From Sphingobacteriales bacterium (lineage in GTDB: Bacteria; Bacteroidota; Bacteroidia; AKYH767-A; OLB10): a stretch of DNA of 33,770 bases. Positions 8,260-15,974 of this stretch are shown one piece after another. A model generated the notes under the pieces. It ran no database searches. It was not told the origin of the DNA and worked only from the letters and a program-made list of their open reading frames with translations. Both the position numbers and the translations under genes were made by a program. Position 1 is the first letter of the stretch. Each line of letters begins with the position of its first letter. The stretch is taken from contig JAJTFW010000061.1 of the NCBI GenBank assembly GCA_021299095.1, positions 1 to 33,770 on the forward strand. Reading direction: 5' to 3'.

Positions 8260-9612
8260 TTAAAATTCCTTCACAACACCGGTGTAATTGTAGGGGCTTA
8301 CGGCCCGCAATTCGGCGCGGACCCGCTCCTCAACCTCCAGGGTGTCGATAAACCGGCTGATGTGTTCGGCGCTGATACGTTCACCGGTACGCGTTAGGGC
8401 CTTAAGGGCTTCGTAAGGCTTTGGGAAGCCCTCCCGGCGCAGGATGGTTTGTAAGGCCTCGGCCACTACAGCCCAATTGTCTCCGAGGTCGGATGCAATG
8501 GCCTCCCGGTTGATCTCCACTTTGCCCAATCCTTTGAGCAGGGATTTGAAGGCGATGAGGGTGTGGGCGTAGGGTACACCAATGTTTCGCAGTACAGTGG
8601 AGTCGCTCAGGTCGCGCTGCAGACGGGAGATGGGTAGTTTGGCCGAAAAATGCTCATACAGGGCATTGGCTATGCCGAAGTTGCCCTCGGCGTTTTCGAA
8701 ATCGATGGGATTTACTTTGTGGGGCATGGCCGATGAGCCTACTTCGTTGGCTACCACTTTTTGGGTGAAGTAGTTCATAGAGATATAGGTCCACATGTCG
8801 CGCGACAAATCAATCAGGATGGTGTTGATGCGTTTTAGGGCATCGAACAAGGCCGCCATGTTGTCATAATGCTCAATTTGCGTCGTGTAGGCGCTGCGCT
8901 GAAGTCCGAGCCGGGTAATGAAGCGTTCGCTGAAGGCAATCCAGTCGGTATCGGGGTAGGCTACCGCGTGGGCATTTAGGTTTCCGGTGGCGCCGCCGAA
9001 TTTGGCCGAGTAGGCGATGGTGTTCAGCAGCTCGAGCTGAGTTTGGAGCCGGTGGTAAAATACGTACAACTCCTTGCCCAATCGGGTCGGCGAGGCGGGT
9101 TGTCCGTGCGTTCGCGCCAGCATGGGTACATCAGCCCAGGCCTTGGCCATTTGAAGCAGGCGTTCCATCACGGCCTTCAATGCGGGTAAGTAGCTCAGGG
9201 TATTGGCCTCGCGCAGGCTCAGCGGGATCGCGGTATTGTTGATGTCCTGGGAGGTGAGTCCGAAATGGATGAATTCTTGGTAATCGCCCAGGCCAAGCTC
9301 TGTAAAGCGTTCCTTCAGGAAGTACTCCACCGCTTTCACGTCGTGGTTGGTGGTCTTCTCGATGGTTTTGATGTGGAGTGCATCTTGGTGGCTAAAGCCG
9401 AGGTAAATTGCCCGCAGGGATTTGTACAGTGAGGTGTCGAAGTTCTTGAGCTGGGGCAGGGGTAATTCACACAACTCGATGAAGTATTCAACCTCTACGA
9501 GTACACGATACCGGATCAGTGCCTCTTCCGAAAAGTACAATCCAAGCTCTTCGCTCTGCATCCGGTAGCGGCCGTCGACAGGCGATATGGCGTTCAAGGG
9601 ATGCAAAGGCAT
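8260..9612 (-). CDS. purB: Adenylosuccinate lyase
   Basis: This 450-residue enzyme cleaves SAICAR to AICAR in purine synthesis and adenylosuccinate to AMP plus fumarate. It belongs to the fumarase/aspartase superfamily. The superfamily signature is seen as GSSAMPHKVNPIDFENAEGN, containing the flexible-loop serines. Other conserved blocks are LTSQDINNTAIP and ARTHGQPASPTRLGKEL with the general-acid histidine. The opening PLHPLNAISPVDGRYR and the length match the E. coli-type PurB (about 456 residues) rather than the shorter Bacillus type. It starts 47 nt after the fabD stop on the same strand with no hairpin between. It is therefore probably the last gene of the PTPS-folE-fabD-purB run. Confidence 0.95.
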   Translation of the reverse strand: MPLHPLNAISPVDGRYRMQSEELGLYFSEEALIRYRVLVEVEYFIELCELPLPQLKNFDTSLYKSLRAIYLGFSHQDALHIKTIEKTTNHDVKAVEYFLKERFTELGLGDYQEFIHFGLTSQDINNTAIPLSLREANTLSYLPALKAVMERLLQMAKAWADVPMLARTHGQPASPTRLGKELYVFYHRLQTQLELLNTIAYSAKFGGATGNLNAHAVAYPDTDWIAFSERFITRLGLQRSAYTTQIEHYDNMAALFDALKRINTILIDLSRDMWTYISMNYFTQKVVANEVGSSAMPHKVNPIDFENAEGNFGIANALYEHFSAKLPISRLQRDLSDSTVLRNIGVPYAHTLIAFKSLLKGLGKVEINREAIASDLGDNWAVVAEALQTILRREGFPKPYEALKALTRTGERISAEHISRFIDTLEVEERVRAELRAVSPYNYTGVVKEF

Positions 9613-9659
9613 GGCTGGTGGTGTCAGATGTTTGAATAGCTTTTGGCGATGATCAGGAC

Positions 9660-10529
9660 TTAGGCGATTGCGGCTTCTTTCCAGATTTTTTTCACGAGTC
9701 CTTGCAAAACCTTACCCGGACCGAGTTCTGTGAAGGTGGTGGCTCCGTCGGCAACCATGCGCTCTACGCTCTGTGTCCAGCGGACAGGTGCGGTAAGTTG
9801 TGCAATCAGATTGCTTCGTATTTCAGCAGTGTCTGTGTGCGCCTGAGCCGTTACGTTCTGATAAATGGGGCAGGTTGGTGTGCTGAAAGTCGTTGCTTCT
9901 ATGGCTGCCGCCAGACGCTCGCGGGCCGGTTCCATGAGTGGGCTGTGGAAGGCACCTCCGACCGGTAACAACAAGGCGCGCTTGGCACCTGCCTCAGTCA
10001 TCGCTACGCAGGCGGCTTTCACGGCTTCCACTTCTCCGGAAATGACCAATTGCCCGGGGCAGTTGTAATTTGCAGCAACAACTATTCCCGTTGCTGCAGC
10101 GCAGATCTCTTCTACACGGGCATCGTCCAGCGCAAGTATTGCCGCCATGGTACCGGGAACCGCTTCGCAGGCCGATTGCATGGCATAGGCACGTTCCATT
10201 ACGAGGCGGAGTCCGTCGTCGAACTGCAATACACCACAGGCCACCAGGGCCGAAAATTCGCCCAGGCTGTGCCCCGCAACCATAGTTGGTTTGAAATCAT
10301 TACCCAATACCCGGGCATGGATAACTGAGTGCAAGAAGATGGCGGGCTGAGTAACCTTCGTTTGGCGCAGGTCTTCTTCGCTGCCTTCAAACATCAGGTC
10401 CGAAATCCGGAAGCCCATGATGGCATTGGCTTCTTCAAACAGCGCTTTGGCTAGCGCGTTCGATTCATACAGGTCCTTGCCCATGCCGGGGAACTGTGAA
10501 CCTTGTCCGGGAAAGAGGTAAGCGTGCAT
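9660..10529 (-). CDS. fabD: Malonyl-CoA:ACP transacylase
   Basis: This 289-residue cytosolic enzyme transfers malonyl from CoA to acyl carrier protein, feeding fatty-acid elongation. The opening YLFPGQGSQFPGMG is the family hallmark. The nucleophile is S88 in AGHSLGEFSAL, R113 in MERAYAMQ fits the substrate-carboxylate arginine, and H195 in GGAFHSPLM is the catalytic histidine. The sequence continues to the usual PIYQNVTAQ and ELGPGKVLQGLVKKI C-terminal blocks, so the domain is complete. Other fatty-acid synthesis genes are not adjacent. Instead it lies between folE (86 nt upstream) and purB (47 nt downstream), a mixed housekeeping arrangement. It probably relies on an upstream promoter, since no TAnnTTTG box is seen directly before it. 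Confidence 0.95.
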   Translation of the reverse strand: MHAYLFPGQGSQFPGMGKDLYESNALAKALFEEANAIMGFRISDLMFEGSEEDLRQTKVTQPAIFLHSVIHARVLGNDFKPTMVAGHSLGEFSALVACGVLQFDDGLRLVMERAYAMQSACEAVPGTMAAILALDDARVEEICAAATGIVVAANYNCPGQLVISGEVEAVKAACVAMTEAGAKRALLLPVGGAFHSPLMEPARERLAAAIEATTFSTPTCPIYQNVTAQAHTDTAEIRSNLIAQLTAPVRWTQSVERMVADGATTFTELGPGKVLQGLVKKIWKEAAIA

Positions 10530-10615
10530 AGCGTTGCGGAATTGGTGCGTTTGGTTCTGTCGGTCTGTAGTTCTAGTTCTATAGAGATGAAAATTCTACG
10601 CGTTTCCAGAGGGGA

Positions 10616-11254
10616 TTATCGTTCGTGTTTGCGGATGAGGGAGATGAATTCACTCCGTGTGCGATCGTTTTCGAATTCGCCGGTGAATGCCGATGTAGTG
10701 GTAACGGAGTTTTGTTTTTGAACACCACGCATCTGCATGCAAAGGTGTTGTGCCTCGATGACAACAGCCACTCCGAGCGGATCAAGGGTTTCCTGAATGC
10801 AGTCGCGAATTTGGGTGGTAAGCCGCTCTTGTACCTGTAGTCGGCGGGAAAAGGCATCCACCACACGGGGAATCTTGCTCAGTCCAACGATGTATCGGCT
10901 GGGGATATACGCTACATGGACCTTACCGAAAAAAGGCAGCAGGTGATGTTCGCACAGGCTGTAGAGCTCGATGTCCTTCACGATGACCATTTGCTGGTAA
11001 TCCTCACGGAACTTGGCCGAGTTGAGGATTCCCACCGGATCGAGGTCGTTGCCGTGGGTGAGAAACTGGATGGCTTTAGCTGCCCGTTCGGGTGTTTTGA
11101 GTAAGCCTTCACGCTCGGTCGATTCGCCGATTTCCTTCAAAATTCCGGCGTAGAGGGCTGCAATACGCCCCACCCGCTCTGGATTGTAGAGGTCGAGCTT
11201 TTGGTAGCCATCAAGCTCTTCATCGTGCGATATGTCCTTGCCGTGTTCCGCCAT
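10616..11254 (-). CDS. folE: GTP cyclohydrolase I
   Basis: This 212-residue enzyme converts GTP to 7,8-dihydroneopterin triphosphate, the first step to folate, tetrahydrobiopterin and queuosine-type pterins. The Zn ligands are visible as C101 and H104 in [10 protein letters not shown] and C172 in QHLCMQMRG. The substrate-binding blocks [12 protein letters not shown] and [20 protein letters not shown] are intact. The short acidic N-terminus (about residues 1-20) is variable in the family. The ATG is only 3 nt past the stop codon of the PTPS-like gene, so translation of the two is very likely coupled and their products probably act in sequence. Confidence 0.95.
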   Translation of the reverse strand: MAEHGKDISHDEELDGYQKLDLYNPERVGRIAALYAGILKEIGESTEREGLLKTPERAAKAIQFLTHGNDLDPVGILNSAKFREDYQQMVIVKDIELYSLCEHHLLPFFGKVHVAYIPSRYIVGLSKIPRVVDAFSRRLQVQERLTTQIRDCIQETLDPLGVAVVIEAQHLCMQMRGVQKQNSVTTTSAFTGEFENDRTRSEFISLIRKHER

Positions 11255-11257
11255 GGC

Positions 11258-11668
11258 CTAGCCGAAGTACTCGGCGTAATTGTTTTCAGTTTCGTACAAT
11301 TTCACGCAATGCAGTTCACAACCTTTTTCCCGGATGGCATCAGCCAACTGATCCCAGATGGCAATGGCCAGGATTTCTGTCGATGCCAGTTTGCCTTGCA
11401 TGAAATCCACTTCCAGGTTGATGTTGCGGTGGTCGAGCTTTTCCACCACCTTGTCCTTAATCAAGTTGCTCAGGAATTTCAAGTCGATGACGAAGCCGGT
11501 GTCGGGGTTCAGCTCGCCCTTCACGGTGACAAACAGCTCGTAATTGTGCCCATGCCAGTTCGGATTGGCGCATTTTCCGAATACCTCAGCGTTCCGCTGA
11601 TCATCCCAATCGGGTCGGGCCAGCTTATGTGCTGAGTTAAATCGTTCTCTTCGGGTAATGAATACCAT
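11258..11668 (-). CDS. 6-pyruvoyl-tetrahydropterin synthase / QueD-family enzyme (PTPS-II-like motif)
   Basis: This is a 136-residue T-fold enzyme acting on dihydroneopterin triphosphate. A Zn-binding histidine is in FNSAHKL, and two more are in the HGH of FGKCANPNWHGHNY. The catalytic cysteine is followed by five residues before HGH, the spacing found in true PTPS (6-pyruvoyl-tetrahydropterin synthase, compare human CNNPNGHGHNY). QueD enzymes usually have CxxxHGH. LDHRNIN and VKLYETENNYAEY complete the active site. By default it would be annotated as 6-carboxytetrahydropterin synthase; the motif favours the tetrahydrobiopterin branch. ATG 11666-11668 was chosen; a TTG three codons upstream is possible. 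folE follows 3 nt later. Confidence 0.85.
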   Translation of the reverse strand: MVFITRRERFNSAHKLARPDWDDQRNAEVFGKCANPNWHGHNYELFVTVKGELNPDTGFVIDLKFLSNLIKDKVVEKLDHRNINLEVDFMQGKLASTEILAIAIWDQLADAIREKGCELHCVKLYETENNYAEYFG

Positions 11669-11704
11669 GTGTGTCAATGAGTTAAGATAATAAATAACCC
11701 GCTA

Positions 11705-11712
11705 CAAAGCTA
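11705..11712 (-). promoter_or_regulatory. Bacteroidota -7 box (TAGCTTTG) for the PTPS-folE run
   Basis: The minus strand reads TAGCTTTG, matching TAnnTTTG, 36 nt before the ATG at 11668. It is the best promoter candidate for the PTPS-like gene, folE and possibly fabD and purB. It lies back to back with the mqnB box on the other strand. Confidence 0.5.
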
Positions 11713-11757
11713 GGGCTTTTCCCTGAGCTTTCAAGCATTTCCGGTGGAGCTGTGGGC

Positions 11758-11765
11758 TACCTTTG
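11758..11765 (+). promoter_or_regulatory. Bacteroidota -7 box (TACCTTTG) before mqnB
   Basis: TACCTTTG matches TAnnTTTG and is followed by the 5 nt CAGGC and then the mqnB ATG at 11771. This is the same geometry as in front of the WYL and sua5 genes and implies a leaderless or nearly leaderless transcript. A -33 element is not obvious. Confidence 0.6.
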
Positions 11766-11770
11766 CAGGC

Positions 11771-12436
11771 ATGTCTGCACAGGATGTATTGCTGGTTGCT
11801 GCCACATTGCCTGAATTGAAGTCCTGCCTGTCCTCGGCCGAGGATGGATACAGGCCCAATGCCGGTCCTGGGATCGATACGTTGGTGACCGGAGTAGGAT
11901 GTACAGCAACAGCCTATCACGTTGGGCGCATACTGTCAACCAATCGCTATCGCCTGGCTATTCACCTCGGGCTGGCCGGCAGTTTTGATCCTGCTTTGCC
12001 TCCCGGAACAGTGGCCGAGGTGGTGTCGGATGGTTTTGGTGACCTGGGTGCCGATGACCATGGTCGGTTTTTAAGTGTGTTCGATCTGCATCTGGCCGAT
12101 CCGGATGGGTTTCCGTTTCAGGCTGGCCTGCTTTGTCCAGCGTATGCCGGCAAGGACGCCAGTTGGCCCTGCGTTTCGGCCACTACGGTGCAAACTGCGC
12201 ATGGTGAGGCTGAACAGATCAGGCGCTTTGCCGAACGGCAGCAAGTGGCGTTGGAAAGCATGGAAGGAGCGGCCTTTTTCTATGCTTGTATGCTTAGCGG
12301 TGTGCCCTGCCGGCAGTTCAGGGCGGTTTCGAATTGGGTTGAACCCCGTCGCCGCGAGAATTGGAAAATCCCGGAAGCCCTTGATGCCCTCGGGCGTTTT
12401 GTTGCCGAGAACAGGGAGCTCATTTTCCGGACCTGA
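11771..12436 (+). CDS. mqnB: Futalosine hydrolase
   Basis: This is a 221-residue nucleoside-phosphorylase-fold enzyme of the futalosine route to menaquinone. It releases the base from futalosine to give dehypoxanthine futalosine. The purine-binding/glycosidase pattern is seen as VTGVGCTATAYHVGR, LAIHLGLAGSFDPALPPG and the ribose-binding ESMEGAAFFYACMLSGV. The FRAVSNWVEPRRRENWKIPEAL tract is characteristic of MqnB in Bacteroidota. The start was set at ATG 11771 because the TACCTTTG box lies 5 nt before it; an upstream in-frame start at 11744 would overlap the promoter. It is divergent from the PTPS-folE run. The other mqn genes are not in this window. 5'-methylthioadenosine/adenosylhomocysteine nucleosidases are related, but the C-terminal pattern favours MqnB. 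Confidence 0.85.
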   Translation: MSAQDVLLVAATLPELKSCLSSAEDGYRPNAGPGIDTLVTGVGCTATAYHVGRILSTNRYRLAIHLGLAGSFDPALPPGTVAEVVSDGFGDLGADDHGRFLSVFDLHLADPDGFPFQAGLLCPAYAGKDASWPCVSATTVQTAHGEAEQIRRFAERQQVALESMEGAAFFYACMLSGVPCRQFRAVSNWVEPRRRENWKIPEALDALGRFVAENRELIFRT

Positions 12437-12502
12437 TTTACGCATTGCCGGGTAAACAGCGACGGGTTGATAACTCCTGTTGGGCAACCCCAAGACGCCA
12501 CT

Positions 12503-12532
12503 GCCGTACAAGGAACTTTACACCTGTACGGC
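12503..12532 (+). promoter_or_regulatory. Inverted repeat abutting the vWA gene start
   Basis: GCCGTACA (12503-12510) and TGTACGGC (12525-12532) are perfect 8-bp arms separated by 14 nt. The second arm ends at the base just before ATG 12533. It may be an operator, or an RNA hairpin that controls access to the start codon. No regulator is identified. Confidence 0.4.
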
Positions 12533-13582
12533 ATGAAGAGGATTTTTACACTGATTCTGACGGTAATATTGGTTCAGTTTGTGGCTCCTGCTGCGGCTGG
12601 TGAGCGTGCCGGTTCGCGCAAAGCGAGCGGGGATAGCACCCGTGCCCCCCTCGAACTGGTCTTTTGCCTCGACCTGAGCGGAAGCACGAATGGCGTACTC
12701 AACGATTTGCGTGAGCGCTATTGGACTCTGGTGAATCATACCCGGCTGGCTCAACCCGGTCGGGAATTGCGCATAGGCATCGTGGGGTTTTCGCGCCCAA
12801 GTTTCGGTAAAGAGAATGGCTATGTGCGTGTTCTGGCACCCATCAGCAACGATCTCGACAAAGCCATGCTTGAACTGATGCGGCTCAAACCCTACGTCGA
12901 AAAAGGCGACCAGTATGTGAGTACAGCGCTCAAAGCCTGCATCCAAAGCCTCGAGTGGACCGATGACCCCCTGGCAGACCGCATGGTCTTCCTGATCGGT
13001 AATGGAATGGTTAGTGCCGATGGATATGATTTTACACGCTACAGCGATATGGCCCGGGTTCGCGATATCCGTGTGCACTCGCTGTATGCCCGGCGGCAGC
13101 ATGGATTCTTCAAGGAATATCCAGGCTGGAAACGCATTGCGGGAATTTCGGGTGGACAAGCAATGGAGTTTCGGGTCAATGAGCCGGACTCGCTGCTCAC
13201 CTGGCCCACCTGCACGGAGGAACGTCTGTTTAGTCTGGAAGCGGAATTCCCGGCAGCAGATAAGAATCTGGAAATCCTACTGCGTGGCACCACCATGGAA
13301 AGCCGGGCTCAGCGTCTGTATTATCGTGCAATGACTTCTGCGATGACGGTTTCTGCAAAAAACAACCTGGTTGCTGCCGAATTCGATGAGTCTGTGCTCT
13401 CAGCACCTGCCGAACAATCAGCGGTCGGGTTTGAATCGGCACCTGGTGAGCTGACCACGGCGTCCATCCAAGAAGACAACAAAGCCATACTCAGCAATGG
13501 GGTAGGCGAGAATTTCGTCCTATACAGATGTATCCTCGGTATTCTGTTTGCTGACCTTGGAATTCGTCAGGTCAATCCCTGA
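12533..13582 (+). CDS. Exported von Willebrand factor A-domain protein
   Basis: This is a 349-residue protein. ATG 12533 opens a signal peptide (MKRIFTLILTVILVQFVAPA, cleavage near AAAG). An in-frame start 22 codons earlier would bury it and would span the inverted repeat. A vWA domain occupies about residues 40-235. Its metal-ion-dependent adhesion site is seen as D47, S49 and S51 in CLDLSGSTNG, followed by hydrophobic strands such as LRIGIVGF and MVFLIGNGM. The C-terminal 110 residues match no family I recognise. Such periplasmic vWA proteins mediate protein-protein contacts, and the partner here is unknown. The stop lies 3 nt from the convergent psd stop, leaving no room for a terminator between them. 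Confidence 0.75.
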   Translation: MKRIFTLILTVILVQFVAPAAAGERAGSRKASGDSTRAPLELVFCLDLSGSTNGVLNDLRERYWTLVNHTRLAQPGRELRIGIVGFSRPSFGKENGYVRVLAPISNDLDKAMLELMRLKPYVEKGDQYVSTALKACIQSLEWTDDPLADRMVFLIGNGMVSADGYDFTRYSDMARVRDIRVHSLYARRQHGFFKEYPGWKRIAGISGGQAMEFRVNEPDSLLTWPTCTEERLFSLEAEFPAADKNLEILLRGTTMESRAQRLYYRAMTSAMTVSAKNNLVAAEFDESVLSAPAEQSAVGFESAPGELTTASIQEDNKAILSNGVGENFVLYRCILGILFADLGIRQVNP

Positions 13583-13585
13583 ACA

Positions 13586-14248
13586 TCAGGCAGGTACTTC
13601 CCCAAGCACAGTCACGCCACCGGTGGTCTTTTGACCGATTTGGACATGCAGTTTTGTACCCACCGGTAAAAACAAGTCCACGCGCGACCCGAACTTGATG
13701 AATCCGAGTTCTGAGCCCTGACGGATCATATCTCCCTGGTGCGGATAGTACACGATGCGGCGGGCCAGTGCCCCGGCAATTTGACGAACCAGAATCTCAA
13801 AGCGGTTTTCCTTTCCAATCACCACTGTGGTGCGCTCGTTTTCGCTCGAGGCCTTGGGATGCCAGGCTACCAGGTATTTGCCCTCGTGGTAGCGCAGGTA
13901 GTTCACCTTGCCTGATATGGGATACCAGTTTACGTGCACATTGAGGGGGGACATGAAAATTGATACCTGCAGGCGCTTGTCTTTGAAGTATTCGTTCTCG
14001 ACGGTGTTTTCAATAACAACCACTTTGCCGTCGCAGGGCGCAACAATCAGGCGCTCGTCGAGGGTTTGGGTTCGAGCCGGAACGCGGAAAAACTGCAGAA
14101 TCAGATAGACCAAGGCCGCGCTCAGTACACCAACGGCAATACGCAGCCAGAGCAAGTCGGGCGCGAAATAAAAGGCTGCTAAATTCATCACCGCCGCAAC
14201 GGTGAGAACGATGGCAATGGAGGGAGTCCCTTCCTTGTGGAGGCGCAT
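13586..14248 (-). CDS. psd: Phosphatidylserine decarboxylase family protein
   Basis: This 220-residue enzyme makes phosphatidylethanolamine from phosphatidylserine at the inner membrane. The N-terminus has two hydrophobic segments (about residues 11-30 and 34-53). The catalytic core follows: APCDGKVVVIE, then VSIFMSPLNVHVNW with its conserved histidines, and GFIKFGSRVDLFLP near the C-terminus. That last block holds the Gly-Ser autocleavage site; the serine becomes the pyruvoyl cofactor. The short length and GS (rather than LGST) motif fit the short, archaeal-type Psd common in Bacteroidota. It lies 26 nt downstream of the receiver-dehydrogenase gene on the same strand with no hairpin between, so they are probably cotranscribed. 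The metabolic link is not obvious. Confidence 0.9.
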   Translation of the reverse strand: MRLHKEGTPSIAIVLTVAAVMNLAAFYFAPDLLWLRIAVGVLSAALVYLILQFFRVPARTQTLDERLIVAPCDGKVVVIENTVENEYFKDKRLQVSIFMSPLNVHVNWYPISGKVNYLRYHEGKYLVAWHPKASSENERTTVVIGKENRFEILVRQIAGALARRIVYYPHQGDMIRQGSELGFIKFGSRVDLFLPVGTKLHVQIGQKTTGGVTVLGEVPA

Positions 14249-14274
14249 GGTGGCGTTTTATCGGTTACCGCGAA

Positions 14275-15879
14275 TCAATAGTGACCGCGTGAATGAATCG
14301 CTGTGGCCACTTTGCCAAGTGCGAAGATGTAGGCAGCGATACGCATGGAGACCTTGTGTTTCTGCGCAACGTTCCAAACATTCTGGAAAGCCTGGCGCAT
14401 CCAGCGGTCGGCACGGCGGTTGATTTCCTCTTCGCTGTAGTAGTAGCCGGTGCGGTTCTGTACCCACGCGAAATAGGAAACAGTCACACCGCCTCCGTTA
14501 GCAAGAATGTCCGGTATGATGACAACACCCTTCTTGTTCAATACCTCATCCGCTCCCGCAGAAGTCGGTCCGTTGGCGCCCTCTACAATCAACTTGGCCT
14601 TGATGCGGGATGCATTCTCCATCGTGATCTGGTTCTCCAGTGCACAGGGGGCAAGGATGTCGACATTCAGCTCGAGCAATTCTTCGGGCTTAATCGGGCT
14701 TGCACCTTTAAAGCCCTTCAGGACGCCACCATTCTTGGCACAATACTCCATGGCCTTGGCGATATCGATTCCTTTGGGATTGAAAAACGCGCCGGTGTGG
14801 TCAGATACTGCAACCACTGTGATGCCGTTTGTTTCGAAGTGCTTGGCTGTAATTGATCCAACGTTGCCGAATCCCTGTACAGCCGCCTTCATTTTCTTCG
14901 GGTTGAGCTTGAGTTTGGTCAAAGCCAGGTGCAGGGGCTTTCCGGTTACAACACCGGGAGTGAATCCTCCGTTAACTTTGGAGTATTCGTCCACGATCCA
15001 GGCCATTTCGCGTCCGCTGGTGTTCACATCGGGTGCGGGAATGTCTTTGTCAACGCCGAAAATATCGGCCATGGCGGCCGTATATGCACGGGTGAGTCGC
15101 TCGATTTCGCCGACACTCATCGTTTTCGGATCGCAGGTGATACCGCCTTTTGCTCCACCGTAAGGGATGTCGGCGATGGCGCACTTGAACGTCATCCATG
15201 CAGCCAACGCTTTAACCTCATGCTCGTCGACCTGAGGATGGTAGCGGATTCCGCCTTTGCTCGGTCCGAGTGCAGTGGAGTGGATTACACGGTAGCCTTC
15301 AAACACGCGGATACTGCCATCATCCATTTTGATCGGCAGACTCACTTCAACCAGCTTACTCGGGGTTTTCACGATCTGGTACACATCCTTATCGAGGCTC
15401 ATGATTTTCGCTGCCTGATCGAGGCGGCTAATCATGGCATCGAATGGGTTGAGTGTTTCCTGCACTTTGGCACTGGCGAGTGCCAGACTCTGTGCACCCT
15501 TGCGGATGAATTTGTCGGGTTTGGCCAATAAGGTCTTATTGATGATGCCAACCCGGTCGTCGTCGGACATGATGATGACTTCGCACTTGGGAGCGGCCTT
15601 TCTCAAACGGGAGGCCACCTTATCGCCATTCATGGCGGTTTTTACTTTTGAATTCAGGTAATAATCGACAAAGGCCATGACGGGTTGTGTTTTTCCCATT
15701 TTGGCGATGCACTCCTCTCCGGTAGAGAAGGTGCGGATTTCACATCCGGTGGTTGTGGATTCGAGGTGATCCTTCAACAACTCCAGCTGGAGCTTGTCGT
15801 CTTCAATAACGAAAATCAGGGGTTGCGCTTTCTGCACTTTGGCAGCCTTCGTCTTCTTCGAAATCTTGGTGATGGCCAT
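14275..15879 (-). CDS. Response-regulator receiver domain fused to Glu/Leu/Phe/Val dehydrogenase
   Basis: This 534-residue protein has a CheY-like receiver domain at about residues 20-135. Its acidic pocket is E26-D27-D28 in FVIEDDKL, the phosphoacceptor candidate is D72 in AFVDYYLN, the switch residue is S105 in IIMSDDD, and the lysine is K127 in KFIRKG. A helical linker (131-160) leads into a complete glutamate-dehydrogenase-type enzyme (about 145-534). Substrate/catalytic residues are K208 in GPSKGGIRYHP, K232, K244 in PYGGAKGG and D284 in PAPDVNTS. The Rossmann motif is VQGFGNVG (335-342). The reaction is oxidative deamination of an amino acid, probably glutamate, with NAD(P). The receiver suggests that phosphorylation controls activity or assembly. 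No histidine kinase is nearby. Neither domain shows damage, and the single open frame argues against an artefactual fusion. The psd gene follows. Confidence 0.9.
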   Translation of the reverse strand: MAITKISKKTKAAKVQKAQPLIFVIEDDKLQLELLKDHLESTTTGCEIRTFSTGEECIAKMGKTQPVMAFVDYYLNSKVKTAMNGDKVASRLRKAAPKCEVIIMSDDDRVGIINKTLLAKPDKFIRKGAQSLALASAKVQETLNPFDAMISRLDQAAKIMSLDKDVYQIVKTPSKLVEVSLPIKMDDGSIRVFEGYRVIHSTALGPSKGGIRYHPQVDEHEVKALAAWMTFKCAIADIPYGGAKGGITCDPKTMSVGEIERLTRAYTAAMADIFGVDKDIPAPDVNTSGREMAWIVDEYSKVNGGFTPGVVTGKPLHLALTKLKLNPKKMKAAVQGFGNVGSITAKHFETNGITVVAVSDHTGAFFNPKGIDIAKAMEYCAKNGGVLKGFKGASPIKPEELLELNVDILAPCALENQITMENASRIKAKLIVEGANGPTSAGADEVLNKKGVVIIPDILANGGGVTVSYFAWVQNRTGYYYSEEEINRRADRWMRQAFQNVWNVAQKHKVSMRIAAYIFALGKVATAIHSRGHY

Positions 15880-15902
15880 GCGTTTTTTTCGTTGATAGCC
15901 GA

Positions 15903-15910
15903 CAAAAATA
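15903..15910 (-). promoter_or_regulatory. Bacteroidota -7 box (TATTTTTG) for the receiver-dehydrogenase gene
   Basis: The minus strand reads TATTTTTG, matching TAnnTTTG, 23 nt before the ATG at 15879. This gives the fusion gene, and probably psd, a promoter separate from the upstream aminopeptidase gene. Confidence 0.5.
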
Positions 15911-15974
15911 GGGATTATTTGAACCCAAGCATTTTCAATGAAAAGAACAGGTTATCAGCTTGTTACAGACGCTG

